From the NCBI GenBank assembly GCA_021798415.1, contig JAJZGO010000020.1, positions 1 to 19,779 on the forward strand: a DNA stretch of 19,779 nt. The letters run 5' to 3'. Source of the stretch: Thermoplasmata archaeon (GTDB taxonomy: Archaea; Thermoplasmatota; Thermoplasmata; Lutacidiplasmatales; UBA184). Each line of letters opens with the position of its first letter. Position 1 is the first letter of the stretch. The notes beneath the pieces were generated by a model. It did no database searches. It saw only the letters and a list, made by a program, of their open reading frames with translations, and was not told where the DNA came from. This document shows, in pieces, positions 7,856 to 14,414 of the stretch. Both the position numbers and the translations under genes were made by a program.

Positions 7856-8797
7856 ATGCCTCGACTCGGCTGGAGGCCGCGGCCCACGATCGAAGCGGAC
7901 CACCTGACCAAGCGATTCGGGGAGCTGACCGCGGTCGACGACCTATCCTTTCGCGTGGAGGAAGGCGAGATCTTCGGCTTGTTGGGGCCGAACGGAGCGG
8001 GAAAGACCACCGCGGTGCGACTGCTCACCTGCCTGGTCTCCACGACAAGCGGGACGGCGAGGATTGGGGGCTACGAGGTCGGCAACGGTGCCGACGCGAT
8101 GCGAATTCGAAGGATGATCGGTCTCGTCCCCGACAACGTCGGCCTCTACGAGGACCTCAGCGCCTACCGGAACCTCGACTTCTACGGACGCCTCTACGAG
8201 CGCCCGGAGCGCGAGCGCAGAGAGGCTATCGAGCGGCTGCTCAAGATGCTCGGGGTGTGGGCGCAGCGGGACCTCCTGGTCGGAACCTTCTCGAAAGGGA
8301 TGAAACAAAAGATCGCGATCGCCCGCGCCATGGTCCACGACCCGAGGGTGCTCTTCTTGGACGAACCGACGGCGAACCTCGACCCCGAGGCGGCGAAGAC
8401 GGTCCGGGACTTCATCCTCGAGTTGAAGAGCGAAGGACGGACGATCTTCCTGAACACGCACAATCTCGACGAAGCGCAGCGGATCTGCGACCGGATCGGG
8501 ATACTGCGGACCCGGCTCGTGACCGTCGGCACCCCGGCCGAGCTGGAGGACTCCGTGTGGGGACAAAAGACCACCATCCTGCTCGTGGAAGCGACCGAAC
8601 CGGTGCGGCGCGCGGTGGAGTCGCTCCCCCTCCGTAAGGTCGTCTGGGAAGGCAATCGCCTCACGGTCGACGTCACGGACGCCGCACGGGAGAATCCGAC
8701 CATCGTCGCGGCGATCGTTGGGGCGGGCGGAAGGGTCCAGTTCGTCTCTTCCCTCCGTCCGACCCTCGAGGACGTGTACCTGAAGTACGTGAGGTGA
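7856..8797 (+). CDS. ABC transporter ATP-binding protein (ABC-2/CcmA type)
   Basis: A 313-residue nucleotide-binding subunit. It shows Walker A GPNGAGKTT (44-52), a Q-loop region where Asp replaces Gln (VPDNVGLYEDL), signature FSKGMKQK (145-152), Walker B VLFLDE with catalytic Glu170, a D-loop, and switch His202. The C-terminal extension of about 90 residues is typical of drug- and lipid-export ATPases paired with ABC-2 permeases. It would power export by the permease encoded immediately downstream. I chose the ATG at 7856; the frame is open further upstream but that stretch does not resemble protein. Promoter placement is unclear: TATACT at 7841-7846 is too close to the ATG, while CCCTTTAGGGG around 7790-7800 would give a leader of about 35 bases. 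Substrate unknown. Confidence 0.95.
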   Translation: MPRLGWRPRPTIEADHLTKRFGELTAVDDLSFRVEEGEIFGLLGPNGAGKTTAVRLLTCLVSTTSGTARIGGYEVGNGADAMRIRRMIGLVPDNVGLYEDLSAYRNLDFYGRLYERPERERREAIERLLKMLGVWAQRDLLVGTFSKGMKQKIAIARAMVHDPRVLFLDEPTANLDPEAAKTVRDFILELKSEGRTIFLNTHNLDEAQRICDRIGILRTRLVTVGTPAELEDSVWGQKTTILLVEATEPVRRAVESLPLRKVVWEGNRLTVDVTDAARENPTIVAAIVGAGGRVQFVSSLRPTLEDVYLKYVR

Positions 8798-8802
8798 GCC
8801 GA

Positions 8803-9537
8803 ATGGACCTGTCGAAATCGTGGACGATCACGACCAAGGATTTCGCCGTCTTCCGCCGGAAGAGGAGCGTCATCTACGGCCTCGTGGCCTTCCCGCTCGC
8901 CATCGCCTTAGGGCTCCCCACGGTACTCGCCTTGGTCGTGCAGCGGGGAAGCGCGACCTACGCGCAGTTGACCCCGCTGATGGACGCGTTCGCGTTCTTC
9001 TTCGTGATCAGCACGGTCTATCTCTCCACCAGCCTCGCCTCGTACAGCATCGTCGGGGAGAAGGTGGAAAAGAGCCTCGAGCCCCTGCTCGCGACCCCGA
9101 CGACCGACAGCGAGATCCTACTCGGAAAGGTGCTCGCGGCCTTCGTGCCGACGATCGCGTCGACCCTGCTGGGCGCGACCGTGTTCATGGCGACCGTCGA
9201 CGCGCTTTCGGCCCCCGACCTGGGGTATCTCTTCTTCCCGAACTGGACGATCGCCGTCTTCCTCCTTCTGGCCGCGCCCCTCGCCTGCCTCTTTAGCGTC
9301 GAAGCGAACGTCATTATCTCGTCCCGGGTGGCCGATATTCGGACCGCGCAACAGTTCGGAGGCCTGATCGTGCTTCCGTTTGCCGGGCTCTACGTGTTGG
9401 CAGAAATCCAAGTCATCACGCTCGACGCTCTCGCCCTGCTCGTGCTTTCGGCGATCCTGGTGCCGGCCGACGTCCTGCTCTTCTTCGTCAGTCGCGCGAC
9501 CTTCCGGCGCGAGGCGATATTGACCAAGTGGAGGTGA
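8803..9537 (+). CDS. ABC-2 family permease
   Basis: A 244-residue membrane protein with six predicted helices, starting at about residue 30. It carries the ABC-2 family hallmark after helix 2: GEKVEKSLEPLLATPTTDSE. It forms the membrane half of the exporter with the ATPase just upstream. Two starts are possible. GTG at 8794 overlaps the ATPase stop as GTGA. The ATG at 8803 is preceded at a good distance by GAGGTGA, a strong Shine-Dalgarno match, so I prefer the ATG. Either way the two genes are translationally coupled. The cargo cannot be told from sequence. Confidence 0.9.
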   Translation: MDLSKSWTITTKDFAVFRRKRSVIYGLVAFPLAIALGLPTVLALVVQRGSATYAQLTPLMDAFAFFFVISTVYLSTSLASYSIVGEKVEKSLEPLLATPTTDSEILLGKVLAAFVPTIASTLLGATVFMATVDALSAPDLGYLFFPNWTIAVFLLLAAPLACLFSVEANVIISSRVADIRTAQQFGGLIVLPFAGLYVLAEIQVITLDALALLVLSAILVPADVLLFFVSRATFRREAILTKWR

Positions 9538-9900
9538 CCGTGGAGGTCCGTCCGCCATCGTCGGGTCTCCCGTGCTTCTCGGCCGCAGACACCGCGGGGG
9601 CGGTTCCCCGTCGGACGTCGCGCCGGCTCGGGCCCACCCCCACCCTCTGTAAGCTCGTGGTCGTAGCCCTCTCTCCCCTCATGCATCGTGCCCCTTGGGC
9701 GAAGCGTTGGCGCTAGGGTGGGCGGGTCCTCGGCGGGGTCGTCGAGGAAGCGGCTCGGGCCGCGCTGAACGCGTGGGCGGCCCAGTCGAGATCCCAGCGA
9801 TATGCGAGCGCCCGCGCTTCAGCGGGCGATGACCCTTGATGAGGCCGGAACGAGAAGGGCCTGAACCTCGGGAGGGTGCGCCCACTCGGCGGCCCGTGAT
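9538..9900. other. Gene-poor GC-rich stretch
   Basis: About 360 bases after the permease hold no convincing gene. Frames on both strands around 9720-9840 look faintly protein-like, but neither has a start codon in a sensible place. A short inverted repeat, CGCCCGC and GCGGGCG around a six-base loop (about 9809-9828), is the only clear structure and could be a terminator stem, but no T-tract follows. Confidence 0.3.
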
Positions 9901-10100
9901 CTAGGCGCGACCCTCTGTCCGGATCGCCTTTTCCTTGCCTCGTCGAGGATTTCCGGGAGCCGCCTTGTCGAGCTTGTCCGCCACCTCGGGGTCTACATTC
10001 TCCCCAGGAGATTTCAGGAGAAGGGAGCGACCGGAGTCGGTGACCGTCACTTTTCGGGATGGAACTTCGACGATCCGAAGGATGCGGGGCCCGGGCCCCG
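9901..10100 (-). pseudogene. 5'-truncated gene, possible winged-helix regulator tail
   Basis: On the minus strand, a frame ending in TAG at 9901-9903 reads RILRIVEVPSRKVTVTDSGR, then continues LLLKSPGENVDPEVADKLDK and ends EKAIRTEGRA. It uses AAG lysine codons and balanced residues, unlike the arginine-rich noise in neighbouring frames. The VTVTDSGRSLLL segment resembles the wing and final strand of winged-helix regulators, where (L/V)T..GR.LL is common; this is a weak assignment. No start codon lies upstream in frame before the membrane-protein gene, and base composition changes near 10100. The gene has therefore probably lost its 5' end where the lower-GC accessory region begins. Confidence 0.38.
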
Positions 10101-10240
10101 ATTGGGGGTAGTCCTCCCGTAAACGCCCAGTTGAAGCATCGGTGGGGAAGTGTTTGTCATAGGGATGTAGGCGAGAGAAGTGTAAAATCGTCGGTGTCGA
10201 ATCCCCTATCCGATGTCGAGCGTGTCTCGTGGGTGAAGGA

Positions 10241-10912
10241 ATGGTTCGAGTCCGCCAGTTTCTTTCACGGCGGATACTCGCAGGTTCCGCTGATTGGCGA
10301 GATTGGCTCTTTGTGCCGCTCGTGGCTCAATTCCTGATCGTGAACGTGGGGATATATCCCGAGTATGCGCGAGCGGTTGTCGGTTGGGGCACCTTCCAGT
10401 TTCGGACTAACGACATCTTCCCTTACACCTGGGGAGGTTCGCTGCTTCTGTTCATATTCGCGATATGGGTCTTCAATCGCAAGTACCGCGTCGACCTAAT
10501 CCGAACTTTCGTTTACTCGGTAGCGCTGAGCTTCGCAGCAACCTCACTATTCGAATTGATCTATCAGAATGTCGGGATCGGCCAAGGTATCGGGAATCAG
10601 TTTCTCGAAGGACAAGTCATCAATCTAAGTGCGATTGCGTTTGGATTCTCGAGTGTTCGATTCTGGCACTTTGGCCGACTCAACCAATCGGCATGCTCGG
10701 TGTACCTGGGCGCCTGGTTGCTCTGGTTAAGTTTTGGATACCCTCAGGCCTACGATACAGGTCCGGGTGCTGCTGGCGAGGGTTACTTTTTCAACGTCGC
10801 CATCAAACTGGGCTCGTACGCCTTATTCGCCCTTTTCATCCAGCCATTTCGAGATCGCGTTGTGCCGGAAGGACCCCCAAATCGAGTTCTCTCTCCCCAC
10901 GCGCCGTCTTAG
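10241..10912 (+). CDS. Six-helix membrane protein of unknown function
   Basis: A 223-residue hydrophobic protein that I do not recognise. About six membrane helices are visible, including LFVPLVAQFLIVNVGI, GSLLLFIFAIWVF, TFVYSVALSFAATSLFELI, INLSAIAFGFSSV, YLGAWLLWLSFGY and LGSYALFALFI. There are no cysteine clusters and no catalytic or transporter motif. The ATG at 10241 follows GGTGAAGGA, a reasonable ribosome binding site; a GTG 12 bases upstream is the alternative. Codon and base composition are clearly more AT-rich than the surrounding chromosome, which suggests acquisition by transfer. It lies outside the tRNA-Gln repeats, so it may belong to a separate or older insertion. Confidence 0.75.
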   Translation: MVRVRQFLSRRILAGSADWRDWLFVPLVAQFLIVNVGIYPEYARAVVGWGTFQFRTNDIFPYTWGGSLLLFIFAIWVFNRKYRVDLIRTFVYSVALSFAATSLFELIYQNVGIGQGIGNQFLEGQVINLSAIAFGFSSVRFWHFGRLNQSACSVYLGAWLLWLSFGYPQAYDTGPGAAGEGYFFNVAIKLGSYALFALFIQPFRDRVVPEGPPNRVLSPHAPS

Positions 10913-11136
10913 GAGGCTGTTCATAACAACATGGAATGTAGTAGCATACGTTTGTGGTTGGACTGACGGGAGTGGCAGGGCCGACCCCGTCAGCGCGTTG
11001 AACACGATCTCCCGAAACGACCGACCTCGTTTTCGACTTGTACGGTAGTAGGAGCTCAGGTCTGGGGGCAGCCTGACGGCGGACCCACTCCAGGCGCCGC
11101 CCTTGGATCACGGAGTCCTGAGCAAAGGGTTTCGTT

Positions 11137-11163
11137 GATAGCCCCGAGCGGATTCGAGCCGCT
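11137..11163 (-). repeat. attL-like repeat: tRNA-Gln 3' fragment
   Basis: These 27 bases match 14258-14284, the 3' end of the tRNA-Gln gene, at 26 of 27 positions and in the same orientation. The single difference (G at 11157 versus A at 14278 on the plus strand) changes the first T of the T-loop on the tRNA strand. No D-arm or anticodon arm is present beside it, so it is a fragment and not a second tRNA. Confidence 0.75.
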
Positions 11164-11200
11164 CCGATAGAGGATTTGCCCATTCTTGCATCCCCCTCAA

Positions 11201-11350
11201 TCACCGCCGGAACACCCGGTTCAAAACGCCCATCGAGTCTTGGCCGTCGCGTTCGTCCAACCCGAGGTACCGGATGGTCACCCGGATGTCCGAGCTAGCA
11301 ATCGGCGCTGCGGGTAGCTCGAAACCGAACTGATTCGAAGAACCAGGGTC
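11201..11350 (-). pseudogene. Tyrosine recombinase (integrase) C-terminal remnant
   Basis: On the minus strand, directly after the hemerythrin stop codon and in the same frame, the sequence reads FELPAAPIASSDIRVTIRYL and continues GLDERDGQDSMGVLNRVFRR to a TGA at 11201-11203. The SDIRVTIRYLGLDE segment matches the last box of tyrosine recombinases, where (H)SDIRTTxRYL carries the nucleophilic tyrosine; here the TAC codon is at 11267-11269. Only about 40 residues remain and the Arg-His catalytic boxes are missing. It ends 37 bases from the tRNA-Gln fragment, as expected for an integrase gene next to its own attachment site. Confidence 0.55.
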
Positions 11351-12067
11351 CTAGAGCCCGACCCGGAGTTTCACTGCGGTCCAGCGGGCCGGGTCGACAC
11401 GGGCCGCCCCGAGGTCAGATATCGCCTTCAGGGCCGGCGGCGGAGCCCCCTGTTTCAGGGTCGCCATAAGGTGGGAAAGCTCGGTAACATTGAGAGACGG
11501 CAGCATCCACCCCAGGATCGCGAACATACGGTCCGGGGGCAGCTGAGCGATGATCTTGCCCTGCATCGCGCCCATCTCCGGGTCGGTAAAGTGCTCTTGC
11601 ATTAGTGGGACCAGTTCCCTCTCCTCGCGATTCAAGTGAGTGATGTAGGCAGCGAACAACTCGTTCGCCAGCAGATTGAGGCGTCTTCCCGCCTCCTGCC
11701 GGCCTTCGGCCGATGACATCTCCAGCAATGCGTGGCCAGATTGCGCGATTTCGAGCTCCCTGCGGGTAAGGTCGTGGTGGTCCGCGATGAGCTCCGTAAT
11801 CAATCTGTTTCCGACCTTCGCCGCTGCCGGGAAGATCACTGTCTCTTCATCTACGGCGTGATGGGCTAGAATGCACAGGATGCATCCCGCGGAGCGGGCG
11901 ACTGCGAAGTCGTTTTCGATGTCGGTGACCAAGACCTTCGTGACCGCGACGTCTGCGAAGTCATTCGTCTGCAGGCGAGTCGATAGGCCATAGATCATCG
12001 ATCGCAGGCCCTTGTGGATCGGCGTAAACAGATCTCCCTTAGCGGTCACGGTTCCTCGAGGGCGCAT
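11351..12067 (-). CDS. Hemerythrin-like (HHE-type) protein
   Basis: A 238-residue mostly helical protein with regularly placed metal-ligand candidates: His18 (PIHKGLR), His69/His70 with Glu74/75 (LAHHAVDEE), His97/98 (ADHHDL), and His144 with Glu148 (THLNREERE). That is the up-down four-helix pattern of hemerythrin/HHE cation-binding proteins, which hold a di-iron centre that binds oxygen, nitric oxide or related molecules. A possible membrane-independent cytoplasmic protein: no signal peptide. I chose the ATG at 12065-12067 because residues become family-like only from there. TTAAT at about 12099-12103 is a plausible TATA core 34 bases upstream. It lies inside the tRNA-Gln-bounded segment and diverges from the Fic gene. 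Role (iron, NO or oxygen sensing) not determined. Confidence 0.72.
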   Translation of the reverse strand: MRPRGTVTAKGDLFTPIHKGLRSMIYGLSTRLQTNDFADVAVTKVLVTDIENDFAVARSAGCILCILAHHAVDEETVIFPAAAKVGNRLITELIADHHDLTRRELEIAQSGHALLEMSSAEGRQEAGRRLNLLANELFAAYITHLNREERELVPLMQEHFTDPEMGAMQGKIIAQLPPDRMFAILGWMLPSLNVTELSHLMATLKQGAPPPALKAISDLGAARVDPARWTAVKLRVGL

Positions 12068-12227
12068 CCTCTCTGCCTTCCTGCTACTTGACGCACCGAT
12101 TAAGGTTGCCGGAGGTCTGGCACTCTTGATCGTGCCCTTCCCCTTGCTCCTTTCGTGATCCTGTACCCACCTTCGCAGGGGGAACGGGTGCCGGATGCAA
12201 TACCGCTTGCACACCGCGTCTTGCCTG

Positions 12228-12280
12228 GTGGGTGCAATCCTCGTTACACGCAGTGAGTGCAATCGACATTGCACCCACTG
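12228..12280. repeat. Cluster of GTGGGTGCAAT motifs forming a hairpin
   Basis: GTGGGTGCAAT occurs at 12228-12238, a one-base variant GTGAGTGCAAT at 12253-12263, and the exact reverse complement at 12268-12278. The last two extend to a 13-base inverted repeat (12251-12263 and 12268-12280) with one mismatch and a four-base loop. The cluster lies between the divergent hemerythrin and Fic genes, upstream of both, which suggests an operator or mobile-element end. Confidence 0.6.
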
Positions 12281-12305
12281 GATGAGAAAAAGGGCGATTG
12301 GTTCA

Positions 12306-12355
12306 TGCCTCTACACTTATAGAAATATTTAATTGCATGGCAATGTGTAGAGGCA
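12306..12355 (+). promoter_or_regulatory. Fic promoter inside an 11-bp inverted repeat
   Basis: TGCCTCTACAC (12306-12316) and its perfect reverse complement GTGTAGAGGCA (12345-12355) flank a 28-base A/T-rich spacer. The spacer contains TTATAGAAATATTTAAT, an archaeal TATA-like element centred about 31 bases before the GTG start at 12359. The right arm would overlap the transcription start. This is the layout of a repressor operator controlling the Fic gene, perhaps by autoregulation. Confidence 0.6.
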
Positions 12356-12358
12356 CTC

Positions 12359-13261
12359 GTGGCGATCGTGCGAACGGTCAACCGAGGTGGGAATCAGTAC
12401 TACTACCTGGTTCAAACCTATCGTTGGGACGGGGCCGTTCGGAGAAGGGAGAAGTACCTTGGCACCACCCTGCCGGGAGACCTCGAGCGCCAACGTACAT
12501 CCTTGGAGCGAGAGGTCTGGCAGGTCACTTGGTTCAGGGCGTTTCAGTCGATCCGTGATGCCTACCGGACTCACCTTCGGACGCTTCCCGTTGAAGCTAT
12601 CGAAAAGGAACGCGAACGATTCGTCATTGAGTTCACGTACGACACGAACCGAATCGAGGGCTCGACCCTCACGTTTCAGGAGACGGCGGATTTGCTCGAG
12701 CATGGGATTAGTCCGCGTTCGAAACCAATGCGAGACATCCGCGAGGCCCAACTCCACGCCTCGTTGATGAAGAGGCTTCTCATTCATCCGGAACCAATCG
12801 ACTTGCCACATTTGCTTTCGTGGCACAAGGCGGTCTTCCGAGAGACCAAGCCGCAGTATGCGGGAAGGATCCGTGATTTTGAAGTTCGGATTGGGCGAAG
12901 CAAACACATCCCACCGCCACCGCTCGAGGCCCGATCGATGCTGATTGAACTGTTGCGCTGGGTCCAACGTCGGTCTCAGGACCTTCACCCGGTGGAACGT
13001 GCAGCCGAGTTCCACTTCCGGTTCGAGAACATCCATCCATTCGGAGACGGCAACGGGCGAATCGGTCGGATTGCCATGAACATGATACTCTACGGAAGCG
13101 GGTATCCTATGTTGAACATCCAGTACGGCAAGCGGTCCGGCTACTATCACGCTCTGGAGCGATCTAGCGTCACATCTAGCCCCCTACCATTCATGCTTTG
13201 GTTCTTCCGCCGCTACCAGCGAGACGGAAAGGCATGGCTCGGTCTGGCCGCAAGGAAGTGA
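12359..13261 (+). CDS. Fic-family protein (class II, self-inhibited AMP-transferase)
   Basis: A 300-residue protein with the complete Fic active-site motif HPFGDGNGRIGR (226-237). The catalytic His226, the metal-binding Asp230 and the nucleotide-binding Asn232 and Arg234/Arg237 are all present, so it should transfer AMP (or a related group) from a nucleotide to a protein hydroxyl. An inhibitory-helix motif TNRIEG (Thr96, Glu100, Gly101) lies N-terminal to the Fic core, which marks class II Fic proteins that hold themselves inactive until relieved. Residues 1-60 form a basic region with a tyrosine-rich start (NQYYYLVQTYRW), possibly DNA- or target-binding. The GTG start at 12359 follows a palindromic promoter region. 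No separate antitoxin is seen beside it. The target protein is unknown. Confidence 0.92.
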   Translation: MAIVRTVNRGGNQYYYLVQTYRWDGAVRRREKYLGTTLPGDLERQRTSLEREVWQVTWFRAFQSIRDAYRTHLRTLPVEAIEKERERFVIEFTYDTNRIEGSTLTFQETADLLEHGISPRSKPMRDIREAQLHASLMKRLLIHPEPIDLPHLLSWHKAVFRETKPQYAGRIRDFEVRIGRSKHIPPPPLEARSMLIELLRWVQRRSQDLHPVERAAEFHFRFENIHPFGDGNGRIGRIAMNMILYGSGYPMLNIQYGKRSGYYHALERSSVTSSPLPFMLWFFRRYQRDGKAWLGLAARK

Positions 13262-13320
13262 AATCGACCTGCCCTGAAGTGGGTGCCACGCGCCGTGCAC
13301 CTGCGGAGAACGCTGCGGCG

Positions 13321-13346
13321 GTGGGTGCAATGCCCTGCATCCACCG
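13321..13346. repeat. GTGGGTGCAAT motif in an imperfect palindrome after the Fic gene
   Basis: GTGGGTGCAAT at 13321-13331 is identical to the motif at 12228. With the preceding G, GGTGGGTGCA (13320-13329) pairs with TGCATCCACC (13337-13346) at nine of ten positions. A partial copy, GTGGGTGCC, is at 13279. The motif therefore lies on both sides of the Fic gene. Confidence 0.5.
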
Positions 13347-13365
13347 GTGGGGCTTGTGAGATCGT

Positions 13366-13382
13366 CCGCTCGTGAGCGGTTT
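13366..13382 (+). terminator. Small hairpin followed by TTT, possible Fic terminator
   Basis: CCGCTC and GAGCGG form a six-base stem around GT, followed at once by TTT, about 105 bases after the Fic stop codon. It is short and its T-tract is weak, so this is only a candidate. Confidence 0.25.
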
Positions 13383-13433
13383 CAGGCCTAGTCTCTAATC
13401 TGCGATTCTCTTGAATCGGCCGGGGAGGATGTC

Positions 13434-13928
13434 ATGCCGATTGTTCACATCGGGGAGGTGGACCTTTACTATGAAACCCACGGGGACGGGTACCCGTTCC
13501 TGATGATCAATGGACTGGGTTCGAGTGTTGAAATGTGGAGCCCCTTCTGGAAACGTATCGCGGAGCACTACAATGTGATCATATTCGACAATCGAGGCGT
13601 GGGAAGGAGCACGGTTCCGGAAACGCCGTACACCATCCCGAGGATGGCCGAGGATGCGGCGGGCCTGCTGAATGCCCTCGGCATCCCCCAGGCGTTCGTC
13701 TACGGCGCTTCGATGGGCGGCCAAATCGCGCAATCGCTGGTTCTCGACTTTCCTCAGAAAGTTCGCGCCCTAGTGTTGGGCATGACCACGTGCGGAGGAA
13801 AGCACGCCGTGCCCCCCGCGCCCGAGACGATGCGACCCTCGAACTTGTGGTTCCTCACAAACTCGATCACCTCCGCAGGTGTGACGATGTCGCCCTTCTC
13901 TTCCCGGCCGGTCGCACCCGGACAGTAG
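13434..13928 (+). pseudogene. Alpha/beta hydrolase, truncated after the nucleophile
   Basis: The first 132 residues are a typical alpha/beta hydrolase: oxyanion loop INGLGSS (25-31), FDNRGVGRS (51-59), and the nucleophile elbow YGASMGGQ with Ser93. After about position 13830 the similarity stops: the acid (Asp), the catalytic His and the last half of the fold are missing. The frame runs on into a tail (MRPSNLWFLTNS and beyond) that is the antisense of a minus-strand frame, ending at 13926-13928. The start is well supported by GGGGAGG about eight bases before the ATG. The remaining product would be inactive. It was probably cut by a deletion or insertion in the island. Substrate unknown. Confidence 0.75.
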
Positions 13929-14011
13929 AACCAGAACCGTTGACCCGACCTACGACAATCGATTCCGTAGTACGCGACGGTATCAAGGAACTCTTGCTCG
14001 GTTAGTCCCAC
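13754..14011 (-). CDS. Small hypothetical protein
   Basis: From a GTG at 14011 this frame encodes 85 residues. The first 59 look like real protein: EFLDTVAYYGIDCRRSGQRF, then WFYCPG, then DIVTPAEVIEFVRNHKFEG. I do not recognise a family. Two cysteines (Cys18, Cys29) and an aromatic-rich patch are the visible features. The last 26 residues lie over the hydrolase fragment on the other strand and look like noise, so this gene was probably also cut near 13830. No strong ribosome binding site is visible. Confidence 0.4.
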   Translation of the reverse strand: MGLTEQEFLDTVAYYGIDCRRSGQRFWFYCPGATGREEKGDIVTPAEVIEFVRNHKFEGRIVSGAGGTACFPPHVVMPNTRARTF

Positions 14012-14088
14012 CCGATAGGCTCGGGGGATGGCGCTCACGGCCGCCCCAGGTGGGTGGCTCGCTGGCCCGAGACACGGGTAGAAGAAAG

Positions 14089-14110
14089 GACCCCCGGTCG
14101 CCCGGGGGTC
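14089..14110 (-). terminator. Strong GC hairpin followed by CTTTCTTCT on the minus strand
   Basis: A perfect nine-base stem (14089-14097 with 14102-14110) encloses a four-base loop. On the minus strand it is followed by CTTTCTTCT. It lies about 150 bases after the tRNA-Gln 3' end, so it could end tRNA read-through or mark the end of a lost minus-strand gene. Confidence 0.35.
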
Positions 14111-14243
14111 GAAGTGGTTGAAGGCTCGGCTTCTGGTTCGGGTTTGGGGAGAGGAGTCGAACCGATGCGGAGCGTGTAGTCGCGGTTGAGCCGCGGCAGG
14201 TCCGAGTGACCGAGCGGGCAAGGCGCCGGGAGGGCAAATCGGG

Positions 14244-14250
14244 CAAAAAC
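14244..14250 (-). terminator. T-tract terminator after tRNA-Gln
   Basis: The minus strand reads GTTTTTG about ten bases past the tRNA 3' end. A short run of T is the usual archaeal termination signal, and it is the only such run near the tRNA. Confidence 0.45.
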
Positions 14251-14257
14251 CCTCTCG

Positions 14258-14284
14258 GATAGCCCCGAGCGGATTCGAACCGCT
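14258..14284 (-). repeat. attR-like repeat within the tRNA-Gln 3' end
   Basis: This 27-base segment covers the T-arm and acceptor 3' strand of tRNA-Gln plus two bases beyond it. It is repeated with one change at 11137-11163 in direct orientation, 3,121 bases away. It is the presumed recombination site of the integrated element. Confidence 0.75.
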
Positions 14285-14332
14285 GTCGCCGGCTCCAAAG
14301 GCCAGCATGCTTGGCCACTACACCACGGGGCT
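14260..14332 (-). tRNA. tRNA-Gln (anticodon TTG)
   Basis: The 73-base gene folds into a full cloverleaf on the minus strand. Its acceptor is AGCCCCG with CGGGGCT and its D-stem GTGT with GCAT. The anticodon stem CTGGC with GCCGG encloses loop CTTTGGA (anticodon TTG), and the T-stem AGCGG with CCGCT encloses TTCGAAT. The discriminator base is A and CCA is not encoded, as is common in archaea. No intron is present. Its 3' end carries the repeat that bounds the island to the left. Confidence 0.95.
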
Positions 14333-14352
14333 GCACAATGCCACGGAGGGCC

Positions 14353-14363
14353 GCTACAAAAAG
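14353..14363 (-). promoter_or_regulatory. TATA-like box of tRNA-Gln
   Basis: The minus strand reads CTTTTTGTAGC, centred about 26 bases upstream of the tRNA 5' end, as expected for an archaeal stable-RNA promoter. Confidence 0.5.
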
Positions 14364-14384
14364 TGTGACGCCCGGCCCACGTCG

Positions 14385-14393
14385 CCTATTAGG
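14385..14393 (+). promoter_or_regulatory. TATA-like box of pyruvate kinase
   Basis: CCTATTAGG is centred about 26 bases before the ATG at 14415, with no room for a leader, so the pyruvate kinase mRNA is probably leaderless. It lies back to back with the tRNA-Gln promoter. Confidence 0.45.
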
Positions 14394-14414
14394 TGGCAAC
14401 GGCGTTCGGGCCCC

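Larger units (their letters stand above)
11137..14284. mobile_element. Decayed integrative element inserted at the tRNA-Gln 3' end
   Basis: The segment is bounded by direct repeats of the last 25 bases of the tRNA-Gln gene (plus two flanking bases). The intact tRNA is at the right and a 3' fragment, in the same orientation, at the left. This is the arrangement produced by tyrosine-recombinase integration into a tRNA 3' end. Just inside the left repeat is the C-terminal tail of such a recombinase. The cargo is a hemerythrin-like protein, a Fic protein, a broken hydrolase and a small hypothetical gene. No full integrase or replication gene is visible, so the element is probably immobile. The size (about 3.1 kb) and truncated genes suggest decay by deletion. 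Confidence 0.62.

Noticed and set aside
9528..9716. 62-codon plus-strand frame after the permease
   Set aside because: Its composition is Pro/Arg-rich, it has no family-like segment, and it overlaps the permease end.
9836..9864. C/D-box sRNA or hammerhead ribozyme candidate (TTGATGA ... CTGA)
   Set aside because: Only one C-like and one D-like box are present, the spacing is off, and the essential C of the hammerhead core is replaced by T; no flanking stems support it.
14140..14160. T-arm-like sequence (GGAGTCGAACC) suggesting another tRNA
   Set aside because: The flanking bases do not form a five-base T-stem and no anticodon arm or acceptor stem can be drawn.
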